Assembly: GCF_021044755.1 (NCBI RefSeq)
Contig: NZ_JAJNOR010000002.1
Span: forward strand, 151,026-215,025
Origin: Lientehia hominis
Lineage (GTDB): Bacteria > Bacillota > Clostridia > Lachnospirales > Lachnospiraceae
Direction of reading: 5' to 3'
Length of the DNA stretch: 64,000 nt
Shown: positions 7,704 to 16,672 of the stretch, piece after piece
Numbering within the stretch: the stretch's first letter is position 1
Layout of the letters: the number at the start of each line of letters is the position of its first letter
The notes under the pieces: model-generated
Database searches by the model: none
The model's input: the letters and a program-made list of their open reading frames with translations, nothing else
Told to the model about the DNA's origin: nothing
Made by a program: the position numbers and the translations under genes

Positions 7704-9011
7704 TTGGACCCAAGTGACGTCATACAGATTGTCGTTCTTCTTGTGCTGTTGTTTCTGTCTGCATTTTTTTCTTCTTCGGAAACGGCCCTTCTGTCCATGA
7801 GCAACGTACGAATCCGTACTTTGATTGATGAAGGAAACCAGAAGGCAGTGACCCTGGAAAAAGTAGTGCATAACAAAGGCAAAATGCTGAGTGCCATCCT
7901 GATCGGCAATAATGTGGTGAATCTGAGCGCATCTTCCCTGATCACCTCACTGGTGATCAAAAAATTCGGCAATGCTTATGTCGGTATTGCCACCGGCGTA
8001 ATTACCCTGCTGATCCTGATCTTCGGAGAAATATCGCCGAAGACTATGGCTACCTTAAAAGCAGAGAATATCGCGCTTAAATTCGCCGGGATCATTTCTG
8101 TATTAATGAAGATCCTGACACCTGTAATCTTTATCGTGAACCTGCTGGCAGGCGGTTTTCTCCGCCTCATGGGCATAGATCCAAATGCCAAATCTGACAC
8201 CATCACCGAAAATGAGCTGCGCACCATCGTGGATGTAAGCCACGAGGAGGGCGTCATTGAAAGCGAAGAACGGTGGATGATAAATAATGTGGTGGATTTT
8301 GGCGACGCTCAGGCCAAGGATATCATGGTACCGCGCATCGACATGGTGTTTGCCAGTGAAGACGCCACTTACCAGGAACTCCTGGAAATTTTCCGTGAAA
8401 ATATGTTCACCCGCGTCCCGATCTACCGGGATACCACTGACAATGTGATCGGCATCATCAACATGAAGGACTTGCTGTTCTATAAAGAAGATACGCCCTT
8501 CAACGTGCAGGATTACCTGAGGGAAGCCTACTTTACTTACGAATTCAAGAAAACCTCTGAGCTTTTCATTGAAATGCGTCAGAATTCCGTGAGCCTGGCC
8601 ATTGTCCTGGATGAATACGGCGCCACCGCAGGTCTGGTGACGCTGGAAGACCTCCTGGAAGAAATCGTTGGGGAAATCCGTGATGAATACGATGAGGACG
8701 AACTCGAAAGTCTCCAGAAAATCAATGACTTAGAATACCGGGTGGAAGGTTCCATGAAGCTGGACGATATCAATGAAGCCCTGGGGCTTGACTTATCTTC
8801 TGAAGACTATGATTCCGTGGGAGGCCTCATCATCGGGGGACTGGATCATGTCCCTGTAGACGGTGAAAGCATCACCGAGGACGGCATCCGCTTTGTGGTG
8901 GAGACCATGGACAAAAATCGAATCGAATGGGTGAAGATGTATCTTCCTGAAAAAACAGAGGATGAAGAAGATCATACAGAACCCGCTGACGATAAAGAAG
9001 AGACCTTATGA
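7704..9011 (+). CDS. CNNM/CorC (hemolysin-family) membrane protein with CBS domains
   Basis: A 435-residue protein of the HlyC/CorC (CNNM) family, associated with magnesium or other cation efflux and often misnamed hemolysin. The N-terminal DUF21 membrane domain (about residues 1-190) holds the FFSSSETALLSMSNVR signature. A CBS pair follows (about 205-320, with DIMVPRIDMVF and VPIYRDTTDNVIGIINMKDL), then a small CorC/HlyC domain (about 345-420) and an acidic tail. The start is TTG at 7704, with GGAG 9 bases upstream; the nearby ATG is in another frame. It is a single-gene unit with its own promoter and a strong terminator. Which ion it moves cannot be told. Confidence 0.92.
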   Translation: MDPSDVIQIVVLLVLLFLSAFFSSSETALLSMSNVRIRTLIDEGNQKAVTLEKVVHNKGKMLSAILIGNNVVNLSASSLITSLVIKKFGNAYVGIATGVITLLILIFGEISPKTMATLKAENIALKFAGIISVLMKILTPVIFIVNLLAGGFLRLMGIDPNAKSDTITENELRTIVDVSHEEGVIESEERWMINNVVDFGDAQAKDIMVPRIDMVFASEDATYQELLEIFRENMFTRVPIYRDTTDNVIGIINMKDLLFYKEDTPFNVQDYLREAYFTYEFKKTSELFIEMRQNSVSLAIVLDEYGATAGLVTLEDLLEEIVGEIRDEYDEDELESLQKINDLEYRVEGSMKLDDINEALGLDLSSEDYDSVGGLIIGGLDHVPVDGESITEDGIRFVVETMDKNRIEWVKMYLPEKTEDEEDHTEPADDKEETL

Positions 9012-9017
9012 TACGAT

Positions 9018-9064
9018 AAAAGCCCCTGCGCTGACTGTAAGACCGACAGCGCAGGGGCTTTTTT
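9018..9064. terminator. bidirectional terminator
   Basis: A perfect 13-bp stem, 9021-9033 with 9047-9059 (AGCCCCTGCGCTG and its complement), flanked by A-rich sequence on the left and T-rich on the right. It works for both converging genes. Confidence 0.95.
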
Positions 9065-9069
9065 ATCCT

Positions 9070-9639
9070 TTATTCTGTTTTCACTAAAATTCCGTCTTTA
9101 TCCAGACCTTCATTCCGCCTGGCTCTCATGATACAGTACACAAAATCCAATACGTAATACAGAAGTACTGCTATGACCAGAATCTTTCCCAACGCCATAC
9201 TGTAGCTGTCCGCCAGCCGTACCACTGCCTTGTGGAGGAATGCGAACAGGAACACCGCGTAAAATCCCCACGCGATCGTACTCTCCAGGCAGATAATTCC
9301 CTTATAATTAAAGGGTTTTTCCTTATAGTCCCACCAGACTGCGCCGAACACCTTCAGCATGATATGAGCGGTAATGAACTCCAGAGTCGTCGCCATCAGA
9401 GTTCCCAGAAAATATACGGCTACGTAGTTTCCGGATACCGGGCTGAGGATAAAGTATGCGGCCAGCGCTCCCACTCCATAGATCGGGCAGATCGGCCCCC
9501 GTACAAATCCACGGTTAGTCGGCTTCCGGTTACAGAAGGACATGTAGATGGACTCCACAATCCATCCCAAAACACTGTAGATCACAAACCAGTTGGCAAA
9601 GTGGTAAAAATCAGTTGTCAAAAACGGGGCATCCCACAT
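9070..9639 (-). CDS. CmpB-like membrane protein (putative ABC transporter family, DUF1113-like)
   Basis: A 189-residue membrane protein with about five helices. It contains the segments FVIYSVLGWIVESIYMSFCNRK, GFVRGPICPIYGVGAL and WDYKEKPFNYKGIICLE, which are characteristic of the PF06541 family annotated as putative ABC-transporter type IV or CmpB. No ATP-binding partner is nearby, and the family role is not established. GAGGAG lies 7 bases before the ATG. It appears to be a single gene ending in the shared bidirectional terminator. Family call fairly sure, function unknown. Confidence 0.82.
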   Translation of the reverse strand: MWDAPFLTTDFYHFANWFVIYSVLGWIVESIYMSFCNRKPTNRGFVRGPICPIYGVGALAAYFILSPVSGNYVAVYFLGTLMATTLEFITAHIMLKVFGAVWWDYKEKPFNYKGIICLESTIAWGFYAVFLFAFLHKAVVRLADSYSMALGKILVIAVLLYYVLDFVYCIMRARRNEGLDKDGILVKTE

Positions 9640-9747
9640 AAATGAGCTCCTCTCTTTAGACTTTTTTAAGAATTTTTATAGTTTCTTCATTGCATTACCC
9701 ACTTTACCATACTTCGTTCTATTTTACCATAGCTTTTTCTATGAATA

Positions 9748-11181
9748 TTATTTTAAAATTTCCATAAGAATCTTATTCACCATGGCCGGATCTGCTTTCC
9801 CCTTCATGGCTTTCATCGTCTGACCCACAAGAAACCCTATGGCTTTTTTCTTGCCGCTCCTATAGTCTTCCACGGATTGAGGGTTGTTTTTCACGATTTC
9901 TTCAATGGTCTCCCTCAGCGCACCCTCATCCTGTACCATGGACAGCCCTTTTTCTTCCACATAGCTGACAGGATCGATATCTTGCCCAAACATGATCTCA
10001 AATACTTCTTTCGCCACAGTGCGGTTGATCTTCCCCTGTTCCACCAGACCGATAAGAGCTGCCAGATGGGAAGGGCTGAAACGGATATCCTCAGGATCCA
10101 TATCCGAATCCTTCAGCAGCCTCATGGTCTCCACCATGAGCCAGTTGGAGACTTCCTTCGGCTTACAGCCCAGCGCGATGGTCTCCTCAAAGATATCTGC
10201 CATTCGTTTGGAGGCGGTCAGGATATCGATATCGTATTCTGGAATTCCATACTCTTCCTTGTAGCGTTCCCGTTTTTCATCCCGAAGCTCCGGCTGCTTT
10301 GCTCTTATTTCCGCCAGCCACTCGTCACTTATGACCACCGGCACCAAATCCGGCTCCGGAAAATACCGGTAGTCCTGGGCATCCTCCTTGGAGCGCATGG
10401 CATAAGAGCATTCTTTGCCGTCGTCCCATCTCCTGGTCTCCTGAATCACTTTGCCCCCGTCCTCCAGTATATCGATCTGGCGGCTTCGTTCTCCTTCTAT
10501 GGCCCTTGCAATTGCTTTAAATGAATTCAGGTTCTTCATCTCTGTCCTGGTGCCAAATTCCTCTGTTCCCGCTTCGCGGACCGACAGGTTTACATCTGCC
10601 CTCATGGAGCCTTCCTGGAGTTTACAGTCAGAGGCTCCCAGATATTGGATGATCAGCCTCAGCTTATCCAGGTATGCGATCACTTCCTCCGCGGAACGCA
10701 TATCCGGCTCGGATACGATCTCGATCAGCGGAACTCCGCTTCTGTTGAAGTCGACCAGAGTACAGTCCTCCCACTCGTCATGAATGAGCTTTCCCGCATC
10801 CTCCTCCATATGGATCTCATGGATCCGGATGATTTTCTTTCCTTCCGCCGTCTCGATCTCAATGCCGCCGTCTCTGCATATCGGCAGGTACAGCTGGGAA
10901 ATCTGGTAGTTCTGGGGGTTATCCGGATAAAAATAGTTTTTACGGTCAAATTTGCAGTATTGGGTAATGCTGCAGTTAGTCGCCACCCCCACCGCGGCGG
11001 CATATTCCACCACCTGTTTATTCAGAACCGGCAGGGAACCGGGCATGCCCGTGCATACCGGACACGTATGGGTATTCGGTTCGCCGCCGAACTCGGTACT
11101 GCAGGAGCAGAAAATCTTCGTCTTAGTGGCCAGTTCCACATGAACCTCCAGTCCGATGACTGTTTCGTACTGTTTACTCAT
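9748..11181 (-). CDS. gatB: Asp-tRNA(Asn)/Glu-tRNA(Gln) amidotransferase subunit B
   Basis: About 477 residues; the tRNA-binding and activating subunit of GatCAB, which converts mischarged Glu-tRNA(Gln) or Asp-tRNA(Asn) to the correct amide. Typical segments are YETVIGLEVHVELATKTKIFCSCS with the zinc cysteines, NTHTCPVCTGMPGSLPVLN, KNYFYPDNPQNYQISQ, EDAGKLIH and RADVNLS, then the C-terminal YqeY-like helical domain. The start at 11181 (MSKQYETV) has AAAGGAG 9 bases upstream; a longer frame to 11244 overlaps gatA deeply and is rejected. It overlaps the end of gatA by 8 bases, so the two are translationally linked. Confidence 0.96.
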   Translation of the reverse strand: MSKQYETVIGLEVHVELATKTKIFCSCSTEFGGEPNTHTCPVCTGMPGSLPVLNKQVVEYAAAVGVATNCSITQYCKFDRKNYFYPDNPQNYQISQLYLPICRDGGIEIETAEGKKIIRIHEIHMEEDAGKLIHDEWEDCTLVDFNRSGVPLIEIVSEPDMRSAEEVIAYLDKLRLIIQYLGASDCKLQEGSMRADVNLSVREAGTEEFGTRTEMKNLNSFKAIARAIEGERSRQIDILEDGGKVIQETRRWDDGKECSYAMRSKEDAQDYRYFPEPDLVPVVISDEWLAEIRAKQPELRDEKRERYKEEYGIPEYDIDILTASKRMADIFEETIALGCKPKEVSNWLMVETMRLLKDSDMDPEDIRFSPSHLAALIGLVEQGKINRTVAKEVFEIMFGQDIDPVSYVEEKGLSMVQDEGALRETIEEIVKNNPQSVEDYRSGKKKAIGFLVGQTMKAMKGKADPAMVNKILMEILK

Positions 11182-12658
11182 CTTTTCCAGCTCCTTTCTG
11201 CGCCAGCGGGCATCTTTCATAATTCCTTGCACATTCATACGCATATGCCGCCCGGAAAAGCTTCTTTTCCTGGAAGCAGTCTCCGATCAGCTGCATTCCT
11301 ACAGGCAGCCCATTTTTGTCGGCGCCGCAGGGTACGCTGATACCGGGCAGGCCCGCCAGATTTACCGATATGGTATAGATATCTCCCAAATACATTTTAA
11401 TGGGATCGCTCAGGCTTTCTCCCAGCCGTGGAGCCGTAGTCGGCGCCGCCGGCCCCAGGATCAGATCATATTTCTCAAAAGCCTTGTCAAAGGCTTTCTT
11501 GATCAGCGCTTTCGTACGGAGCGCTTTCAGATAATACGCATCATAGTATCCGCTGCTCAGGACAAAGGATCCAAGCATGATCCTCCGCTTCACTTCTTCT
11601 CCGAATCCTTCGGAACGTGTCTTTTTGTACATCTGATGGAGTCCCGCATAGTCTTCCGTCCGGTAAGCATACTTTACCCCGTCAAACCGTGCCAGATTGG
11701 AGCTGGCCTCCGCGGAAGCAATGATATAATAGGCGGGAATTGCGTATTCCACCAGGCTCAGATCGAACTCCTCCAGAACTGCTCCCTTTGCTTCCAGCGC
11801 CTTTGCCGCTTTCAGGACTGCTTCCTTCACTTCGCTGTCCAGTCCCTCTCCAAAATAGTCTCTCGGAATGCCGATCTTCATTCCCTTCACATCGTCCACC
11901 AGTGCTTCCGAAAAACGATAATCTTCCCTCGCCACACTGGTGCTGTCTTTTTTATCGTGGGAGGCAATCACTTCCAGGATTGCCGCACAATCCGATACGT
12001 CCTTTGCTATCGGTCCGATCTGATCCAAAGAAGAACCATAAGCGATCAATCCGTAACGTGAAACCGTGCCATATGTGGGTTTTATTCCGGTCACACCGCA
12101 GAAGGAGCTGGGCTGCCGGATGGATCCTCCGGTATCCGACCCCAGCGCATACGGGCATTCTTCTGCCGCCACAGCCGCGCAGGAACCGCCGGAAGAACCG
12201 CCCGGCACATGTTCCGTATTCCATGGATTTCTGGTGACCCCAAAATATGAAGTCTCCGTAGTGCTCCCCATGGCAAACTCATCCATGTTTGTCTTCCCAA
12301 CTATCACCGCTCCGGCTTTTTCCAGATTTAAGACTGCTTCCGCCGAATAGGTCGGTTTGAAGTTCCCCAGTATTTTAGAGCTGCAGGTGGTGAGCAGCCC
12401 CTCCGTGCACATGTTATCTTTAATGGCGACGGGCACTCCCGCCAAGGGGCCGTCAAGCAATCCGCTGTCAATCTGTTTCTGTACCTCATCGGCGCGTTCA
12501 AGAACAGCTTCTCTGTCCGCCACAGTCACGAAGCTGTGGATCTCCCCCTCCCTCATCTCAATGGCCGCCAGAGAGGCTTCCGCCGCTTCTCTTACAGTGA
12601 CTTCCTTTGCCTTTATCTTTTTTCCCAGCTCAACGGCTGTCAGACTCATCAGATTCAA
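11174..12658 (-). CDS. gatA: Asp-tRNA(Asn)/Glu-tRNA(Gln) amidotransferase subunit A
   Basis: A 494-residue amidase-signature enzyme that frees ammonia from glutamine for the GatB active site. It has VAIKDNMCTEG with the catalytic lysine and GGSSGGSCAAVA with the cis-serine, then SDTGGSIRQPSSFCGV with the nucleophilic serine. The start is TTG at 12658: GGAGG lies 7 bases before it, whereas the in-frame ATG three codons later is too far from the site. It lies 94 bases after gatC and overlaps gatB by 8 bases. The operon is led by a T-box, so expression should follow charging of the cognate tRNA. Confidence 0.96.
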   Translation of the reverse strand: MNLMSLTAVELGKKIKAKEVTVREAAEASLAAIEMREGEIHSFVTVADREAVLERADEVQKQIDSGLLDGPLAGVPVAIKDNMCTEGLLTTCSSKILGNFKPTYSAEAVLNLEKAGAVIVGKTNMDEFAMGSTTETSYFGVTRNPWNTEHVPGGSSGGSCAAVAAEECPYALGSDTGGSIRQPSSFCGVTGIKPTYGTVSRYGLIAYGSSLDQIGPIAKDVSDCAAILEVIASHDKKDSTSVAREDYRFSEALVDDVKGMKIGIPRDYFGEGLDSEVKEAVLKAAKALEAKGAVLEEFDLSLVEYAIPAYYIIASAEASSNLARFDGVKYAYRTEDYAGLHQMYKKTRSEGFGEEVKRRIMLGSFVLSSGYYDAYYLKALRTKALIKKAFDKAFEKYDLILGPAAPTTAPRLGESLSDPIKMYLGDIYTISVNLAGLPGISVPCGADKNGLPVGMQLIGDCFQEKKLFRAAYAYECARNYERCPLAQKGAGKDE

Positions 12659-12752
12659 AGTATTTCCTCCTTTATCCCAATCTCACCCGGTGTCTTCATG
12701 ATACCCGGACATACTTCATTCCGCCACAGGCCCGGTGTACAAGGCCGCAGGC

Positions 12753-13049
12753 TCATTCCACAGTCTTCGGCACCTTATAGCAGCCGTCTTTTCTGTCGGG
12801 CGCATTAGCCAGCATATGCTCCCTGTCATCACCGTTCGTCACCACATCTTCCCGGAACACATTATGGACCGGAAACACATGGGACATAGGCTCCACGCCT
12901 CCTGTATCCAGCTCGTTCAGCATATCGATATAGTCCAGCATATTCGCCATATCCTTTTTGGCATTCTCCTTTTCCTCTTCGGAAAGCTCCAGCTTGGCCA
13001 AAATCCCCACATATTCAATCGTCTCGTCTGTGATCACGTTCTTTGCCAT
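12753..13049 (-). CDS. gatC: Asp-tRNA(Asn)/Glu-tRNA(Gln) amidotransferase subunit C
   Basis: A 98-residue stabilising subunit of GatCAB that wraps round GatA and GatB. It begins MAKNVITDETIEYVGILAKL and contains the usual LELSEEEKENAKKDM segment and the GVEPMSHVFPVHNVFREDVV motif. The start at 13049 has GGAG 6 bases upstream. The frame stays open into the T-box leader up to 13205, but that stretch is RNA structure. First gene of the gatCAB operon. Confidence 0.95.
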   Translation of the reverse strand: MAKNVITDETIEYVGILAKLELSEEEKENAKKDMANMLDYIDMLNELDTGGVEPMSHVFPVHNVFREDVVTNGDDREHMLANAPDRKDGCYKVPKTVE

Positions 13050-13146
13050 ACCATACTCCTTTCTTTCCACTGTCCCGCATGTATTCTCACTCAAATATCC
13101 TAAAAACTCAATCGCCATGACGGCGCATGTCTCGCTGCCTCCGCGT

Positions 13147-13183
13147 AAAAAATCCCGGAACATACGTAATGTATATTCCGGGA
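13147..13183 (-). terminator. T-box terminator
   Basis: On the minus strand a 13-bp stem with one mismatch or wobble (13171-13183 with 13153-13165, TCCCGGAATATAC and GTATGTTCCGGGA) is followed by six T residues (13147-13152). It competes with the antiterminator formed by the T-box core. Confidence 0.93.
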
Positions 13184-13405
13184 CGAATCGACTCCGTGGT
13201 ACCACCCGAATTAAAGCACAGTCTGCATGCTGCGGCTCTCACTCTTCACTTAACGCGTGTCACGGGTAAACCTACTCTGTTCAGAATACCGGCTCCCGGG
13301 TGTTCCTCATCCTCATTCCACCTGACGGCGCTCTCAGTCGGCGGCGCTGCCTTCCTGTCATGTTCCAAAGGATAAAGTCCCGTTCCTTGTCTTTCTCTGT
13401 CTTCC
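13147..13405 (-). ncRNA. T-box leader of the gatCAB operon
   Basis: On the minus strand the T-box core GGGTGGTACCACGG (13194-13207), which pairs with the NCCA end of uncharged tRNA, is preceded by AATTC and followed by a strong terminator. Stem I sequences lie upstream (13260-13400). Within them GGAACACC near 13302-13304 offers AAC followed by A, the layout of a specifier codon, which would make this an asparagine-tRNA sensor. That suits an operon that makes Asn-tRNA(Asn). The T-box class is certain; the specifier choice is by eye. A -10-like TATAAT lies at 13407-13412 but no clear -35. A further inverted repeat (TTTCCGG/CCGGAAA, about 13422-13438) separates the leader from the next gene. Confidence 0.93.
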
Positions 13406-13482
13406 TATTATATACAGCTTTTCCGGCTCCCGGAAATTGCTCTTATCGTATCACAGTTTTTCTCATATGACAAGGGGGAGTT

Positions 13483-14124
13483 TCACGATTTTTCCCCTTC
13501 TTCCTCCGCCTTTTCTTCATCGGAATCCGCAGCTTCCTCTTCTTCATCATCTGCATCTTCATCGTCAGCAGGATTCCGATAAACCGCCGCTTTTGACGCG
13601 ATTGACATCCTGGGCTGTTCCTGCTGAACGACCGCGCCGAACAATCCCCTTCTGGGAGCGGGAGCCGCTTCCCCGTTTTCAAGGGCCGCTTTCTCCGCCT
13701 CTTCTTTTTCCTTTTCTGCCAGCACCTTATATCCCTTATAAGAAGTAAAGAGCACCCAGATAGCCGTAGCCGCAAATATCACAATACACACGATGCTGAT
13801 TATCCGATGGACTCCCACCACCACGCCGTCGTAAGTCAGCTCTTTTCCAATGGAATACGAAGTATAGAGCAGGTAAAAAGCCGCCACGACCCGGAACATG
13901 AGAATCATCTTTTCATTCCGCTCTCTTTTCTTCCTGCCGAAAAGTCCTCTCTTTTCTTTTTTTTCTTCTTCCTCCGGGGCTTCTTCTTCTCCGGACAGAG
14001 ACGCGTCCTGCAGCTCTTCCATTTCCACCGTCTCTATTGTTTCTTCTGTTTTCTTTTCTTCTTCCAAATCATACCGCCTTCCCAAATATCCTCCCGGTGA
14101 ATTCCCGCCGGGGGCACATTTCAT
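13483..14124 (-). CDS. membrane protein of unknown function with acidic tails
   Basis: Up to 213 residues. Two membrane helices lie in the middle (about residues 73-92 and 105-127 of the long form), flanked by highly charged ends: an N-terminal stretch rich in glutamate, lysine and threonine with RGLFGRKKRERN, and a C-terminal tail rich in glutamate and aspartate. The motif RGLFG occurs on both sides of the membrane part. No family was recognised. The ATG at 14124 has no ribosome site; a TTG at 14067 with AAGGCGG upstream, or one at 14085 after GGGAGG, is more likely. It lies upstream of the gatCAB T-box on the same strand but is probably separate. Confidence 0.65.
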   Translation of the reverse strand: MKCAPGGNSPGGYLGRRYDLEEEKKTEETIETVEMEELQDASLSGEEEAPEEEEKKEKRGLFGRKKRERNEKMILMFRVVAAFYLLYTSYSIGKELTYDGVVVGVHRIISIVCIVIFAATAIWVLFTSYKGYKVLAEKEKEEAEKAALENGEAAPAPRRGLFGAVVQQEQPRMSIASKAAVYRNPADDEDADDEEEEAADSDEEKAEEEGEKS

Positions 14125-14329
14125 ATCACTGCATCATAGTTATTTATTTTATCATTAAGTATAGGGAAAAGGCAATCTTTTTATAATATTTTCACAGAAA
14201 CGTCTAAAATTTTTATTTGTTTTTCTCATTCATCAAAATTTACAGGGGTTTTCTTATTGTACTTTAAAACTCATTAGTAATTATTAACAAATTTATTATG
14301 CCTTTCATGTGAAAAATGACCGTTTTCTC

Positions 14330-14358
14330 TTGACAATTTCCGTTCTTGCGTGTAATCT
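14330..14358 (+). promoter_or_regulatory. sigma-A promoter of the sugar isomerase-dhaKL operon
   Basis: TTGACA (14330-14335), a 17-base spacer and TAATCT (14353-14358), about 100 bases before the TTG start at 14461. The 336-base gap 14125-14460 is AT-rich upstream of this promoter and I see no other gene, hairpin or clear operator in it. Confidence 0.82.
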
Positions 14359-14460
14359 ATAGTTAGGTTACTGGGAAGTATTGTCATATTGCACAGTAGA
14401 CCTGTTTTTGTCGGCAATGATTAAACTGATATAAAACTTATTTTAAGGAGGCGTATTGTT

Positions 14461-15663
14461 TTGTCAAAAGAAATGATCAGAAAAGTATTTGAAGACGGTG
14501 AGGGCGTTTTACAGTTAACACCTACCTGGGTGCCTAGGGGATTCAATGAACCCGGCCGCAGATTAAGACTGCATCCCGATGATTATTATGCACTTGGTAT
14601 GGACCGCGGCGGCATTTGTGAAAGATGGCTGGGTTCCCTGGCAAAAGCTCTGAATGGCCCCAAGACCGGTGAAACAGAAGGTATGAGCTATGTCCTGACG
14701 GATAAAGCTTCCAAAGCCACCGAACTTTTCAAGGATTTCGTGGACGAACTCGGAGCGGATCTGATCGGCGGCAGCCTCATGGACAAGTATGGCACATGGC
14801 CTACATTCGCCAAGTTGTATGATTATGACAAGCCTTTATTCCATCATCTGCATCTGACTGAGGAAAAAGCGAATAAGATCGGCATGCACGGCAAGCCTGA
14901 GGCATATTATTTCCCGCCTCAGTATAACTGCTCTTATCTTGGAAGATTTCCTCTTACCTACTTCGGTTTCGATCCTTCCACCACAAAGGAAGAGGTCATG
15001 GAGTGCCTGAAGAATTATGACGTGAAGGACACAAGGATCACGGAGCTTTCCCGCGCGTACCGGATTCAGCTGGGAACTGGCTGGTATACCCCCGCAGGCG
15101 TTATCCATGCACCCGCATCTCTCGTTACATATGAGCCTCAGTGGAACAGCGATGTAAACACCATCATGGAAAATGTGACCATGGGCGAGGTAAATCCTCA
15201 TAACCTCCTGACTGACTGCGCTCCCGAAGAGGAAAAAGACGATCTGGATGCAATCTTTGCTCAGATTGACTGGGAAGAGAGCACCCGGCCCGACTATAAA
15301 GAGACTTATTTCCGCGCACCTAAGATCAGACAGGAATCTGATGAAGCCGTTGAAAAGTGGGTCGCATATGCGAACGAATGGGTCGCTGCCAAAGAGGTCA
15401 CCGTACTTCCCGGCCAGAGCTATGTGCTGAAAGACGCTGCCTGCTACTGCGCGCTGGTATCCCAGGGCCACGGCACCTTCGGCAAATTCGAATGCCAGGC
15501 TCCTGAGCTGGTACGTTATGAGGACCTGACCGCAGATGAATTCTTTGTATCCGAATCTGCCGCGAAAAAGGGAATCAAGATCACAAATGGAAGCTCCTAT
15601 GAGCCCCTTGTGATCCTTCAGAACTTTGCAAACAACAACCCCGAAGTACCGGAAACCGTTTAA
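14461..15663 (+). CDS. cupin-type sugar isomerase, related to type I mannose-6-phosphate isomerase
   Basis: A 400-residue cytosolic protein. Metal-site motifs of the mannose-6-phosphate isomerase cupin fold are visible: HHLHLTEEKA, GKPEAYYF and, later, TPAGVIHAPASLVTYEPQWNS, which parallels the PAGTVHA...EIQQ-SD segment of that family. It probably interconverts an aldose and a ketose, or their phosphates. The start is TTG with AAGGAGG 9 bases upstream. It is the first gene of an operon with a ketose epimerase-type TIM barrel, an RpiB homologue and DhaK/DhaL, so its substrate is likely the sugar imported by the convergent ABC system. The exact substrate is not predictable; mannose-6-phosphate itself is less likely in this context. 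Confidence 0.7.
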   Translation: MSKEMIRKVFEDGEGVLQLTPTWVPRGFNEPGRRLRLHPDDYYALGMDRGGICERWLGSLAKALNGPKTGETEGMSYVLTDKASKATELFKDFVDELGADLIGGSLMDKYGTWPTFAKLYDYDKPLFHHLHLTEEKANKIGMHGKPEAYYFPPQYNCSYLGRFPLTYFGFDPSTTKEEVMECLKNYDVKDTRITELSRAYRIQLGTGWYTPAGVIHAPASLVTYEPQWNSDVNTIMENVTMGEVNPHNLLTDCAPEEEKDDLDAIFAQIDWEESTRPDYKETYFRAPKIRQESDEAVEKWVAYANEWVAAKEVTVLPGQSYVLKDAACYCALVSQGHGTFGKFECQAPELVRYEDLTADEFFVSESAAKKGIKITNGSSYEPLVILQNFANNNPEVPETV

Positions 15664-15700
15664 TCTCAAACTGTGAAAAATGATATTTGGAGGGCAACCA

Positions 15701-16558
15701 ATGTATTTTAAATTTGGCGTAGACAGCTTCATCTGGGCTGAAAGCTTCAGTGAAAAAGATTTATGGATCATCCCCAAAGCAAAAGAGATGGGATTTGAGG
15801 TCATTGACTTCGCCATCTCCAATCCTTTTACGTTTCCGACAGAGGCCGTAAAGAAAGAACTCGACAAGGTCGGCATCGACTGCGTATGCACGACGACTCT
15901 GACACCGGAGACCAACCCGATCTCCCCCGATCCGGAAATCCGTAAGGCTTCCGTAGCGGCCATGAAAAAATGCATCGACATCTGCAATTACTTGGGTGCT
16001 CCTATCCTGGGCGGCGTCAACTACGCCGGATGGGGATATCTGACTAAGAAACCCCGTACCGAGCAGGAATGGTCCTGGGCTGTGGAATGCATGAAAGAAA
16101 ATGCAGAATATGCCAAAGCTACCGGCGATGTAACTATTTGCGTAGAGTGCGTAAACCGTTTTGAGACTCACTTCCTGAACATCGCGGAAGATGCTGTTAA
16201 ATTCTGTAAGGATGTGGGAACCGGTAATATGAAGGTCCATCTCGACTGCTTCCATATGATCCGCGAGGAAAAGAGCTTCGCCGGAGCCGTAAAGACCTGC
16301 GGAAAGGAATATCTGGGTTATATTCATGTAAATGAAAACGACAGAGGCATCCCTGGAACCGGCCTTGTACCGTTCAAGGAATTTTTCCAGGCCGTACACG
16401 AAGTCGGATATGACGGACCTCTGGTCATCGAATCCTTTGACCCCAGCTTTGAGGAGTTATCCGGAAACTGCGCGATCTGGCGTTCCTTCGCTCCTACAGG
16501 AGAAGATCTGGCCCGCGACGGCCTGGCAAATTTAAAAGCCATCGCTGCAGAGCTGTAA
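15701..16558 (+). CDS. sugar epimerase/isomerase of the ketose 3-epimerase type
   Basis: A 285-residue AP-endonuclease-2-like TIM barrel. Its layout follows D-tagatose/D-allulose 3-epimerases: ECVNRFETHFLN (metal glutamate), KVHLDCFHM (aspartate and histidine), GYIHVNENDRGIPGTG (histidine and substrate loop) and VIESFDP (second glutamate). It would epimerise a ketose or isomerise a ketose phosphate in the cytosol. The start at 15701 has GGAGG 7 bases upstream; an upstream ATG at 15680 lacks one. It follows the cupin isomerase by 37 bases. Distinguishing a free-sugar epimerase from a tetrulose-phosphate isomerase needs structure-based comparison. Confidence 0.85.
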   Translation: MYFKFGVDSFIWAESFSEKDLWIIPKAKEMGFEVIDFAISNPFTFPTEAVKKELDKVGIDCVCTTTLTPETNPISPDPEIRKASVAAMKKCIDICNYLGAPILGGVNYAGWGYLTKKPRTEQEWSWAVECMKENAEYAKATGDVTICVECVNRFETHFLNIAEDAVKFCKDVGTGNMKVHLDCFHMIREEKSFAGAVKTCGKEYLGYIHVNENDRGIPGTGLVPFKEFFQAVHEVGYDGPLVIESFDPSFEELSGNCAIWRSFAPTGEDLARDGLANLKAIAAEL

Positions 16559-16618
16559 ACTGACCTAATACCAATATGGAAAAGTAGGGGTTCCTTTATT
16601 CCCGATCAAGGTAATATG

Positions 16619-16647
16619 GCCCGCAGAATGTAACCTGTCCTGCGGGC
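16619..16647 (+). other. intercistronic hairpin
   Basis: GCCCGCAG (16619-16626) and CTGCGGGC (16640-16647) form an 8-bp stem with a 13-base loop, followed by ATTTTAAAG. It lies in the 114-base gap before the RpiB gene. The T-run is weak, so it looks like a partial terminator or an mRNA processing and stability element. Confidence 0.6.
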
Positions 16648-16672
16648 TATTTTAAAGAAAGAGGTAAATGTT

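Noticed and set aside
13050..13205. N-terminal extension of gatC into the T-box region
   Set aside because: The frame is open by chance; the sequence there forms T-box RNA structure and the family N-terminus begins at 13049.
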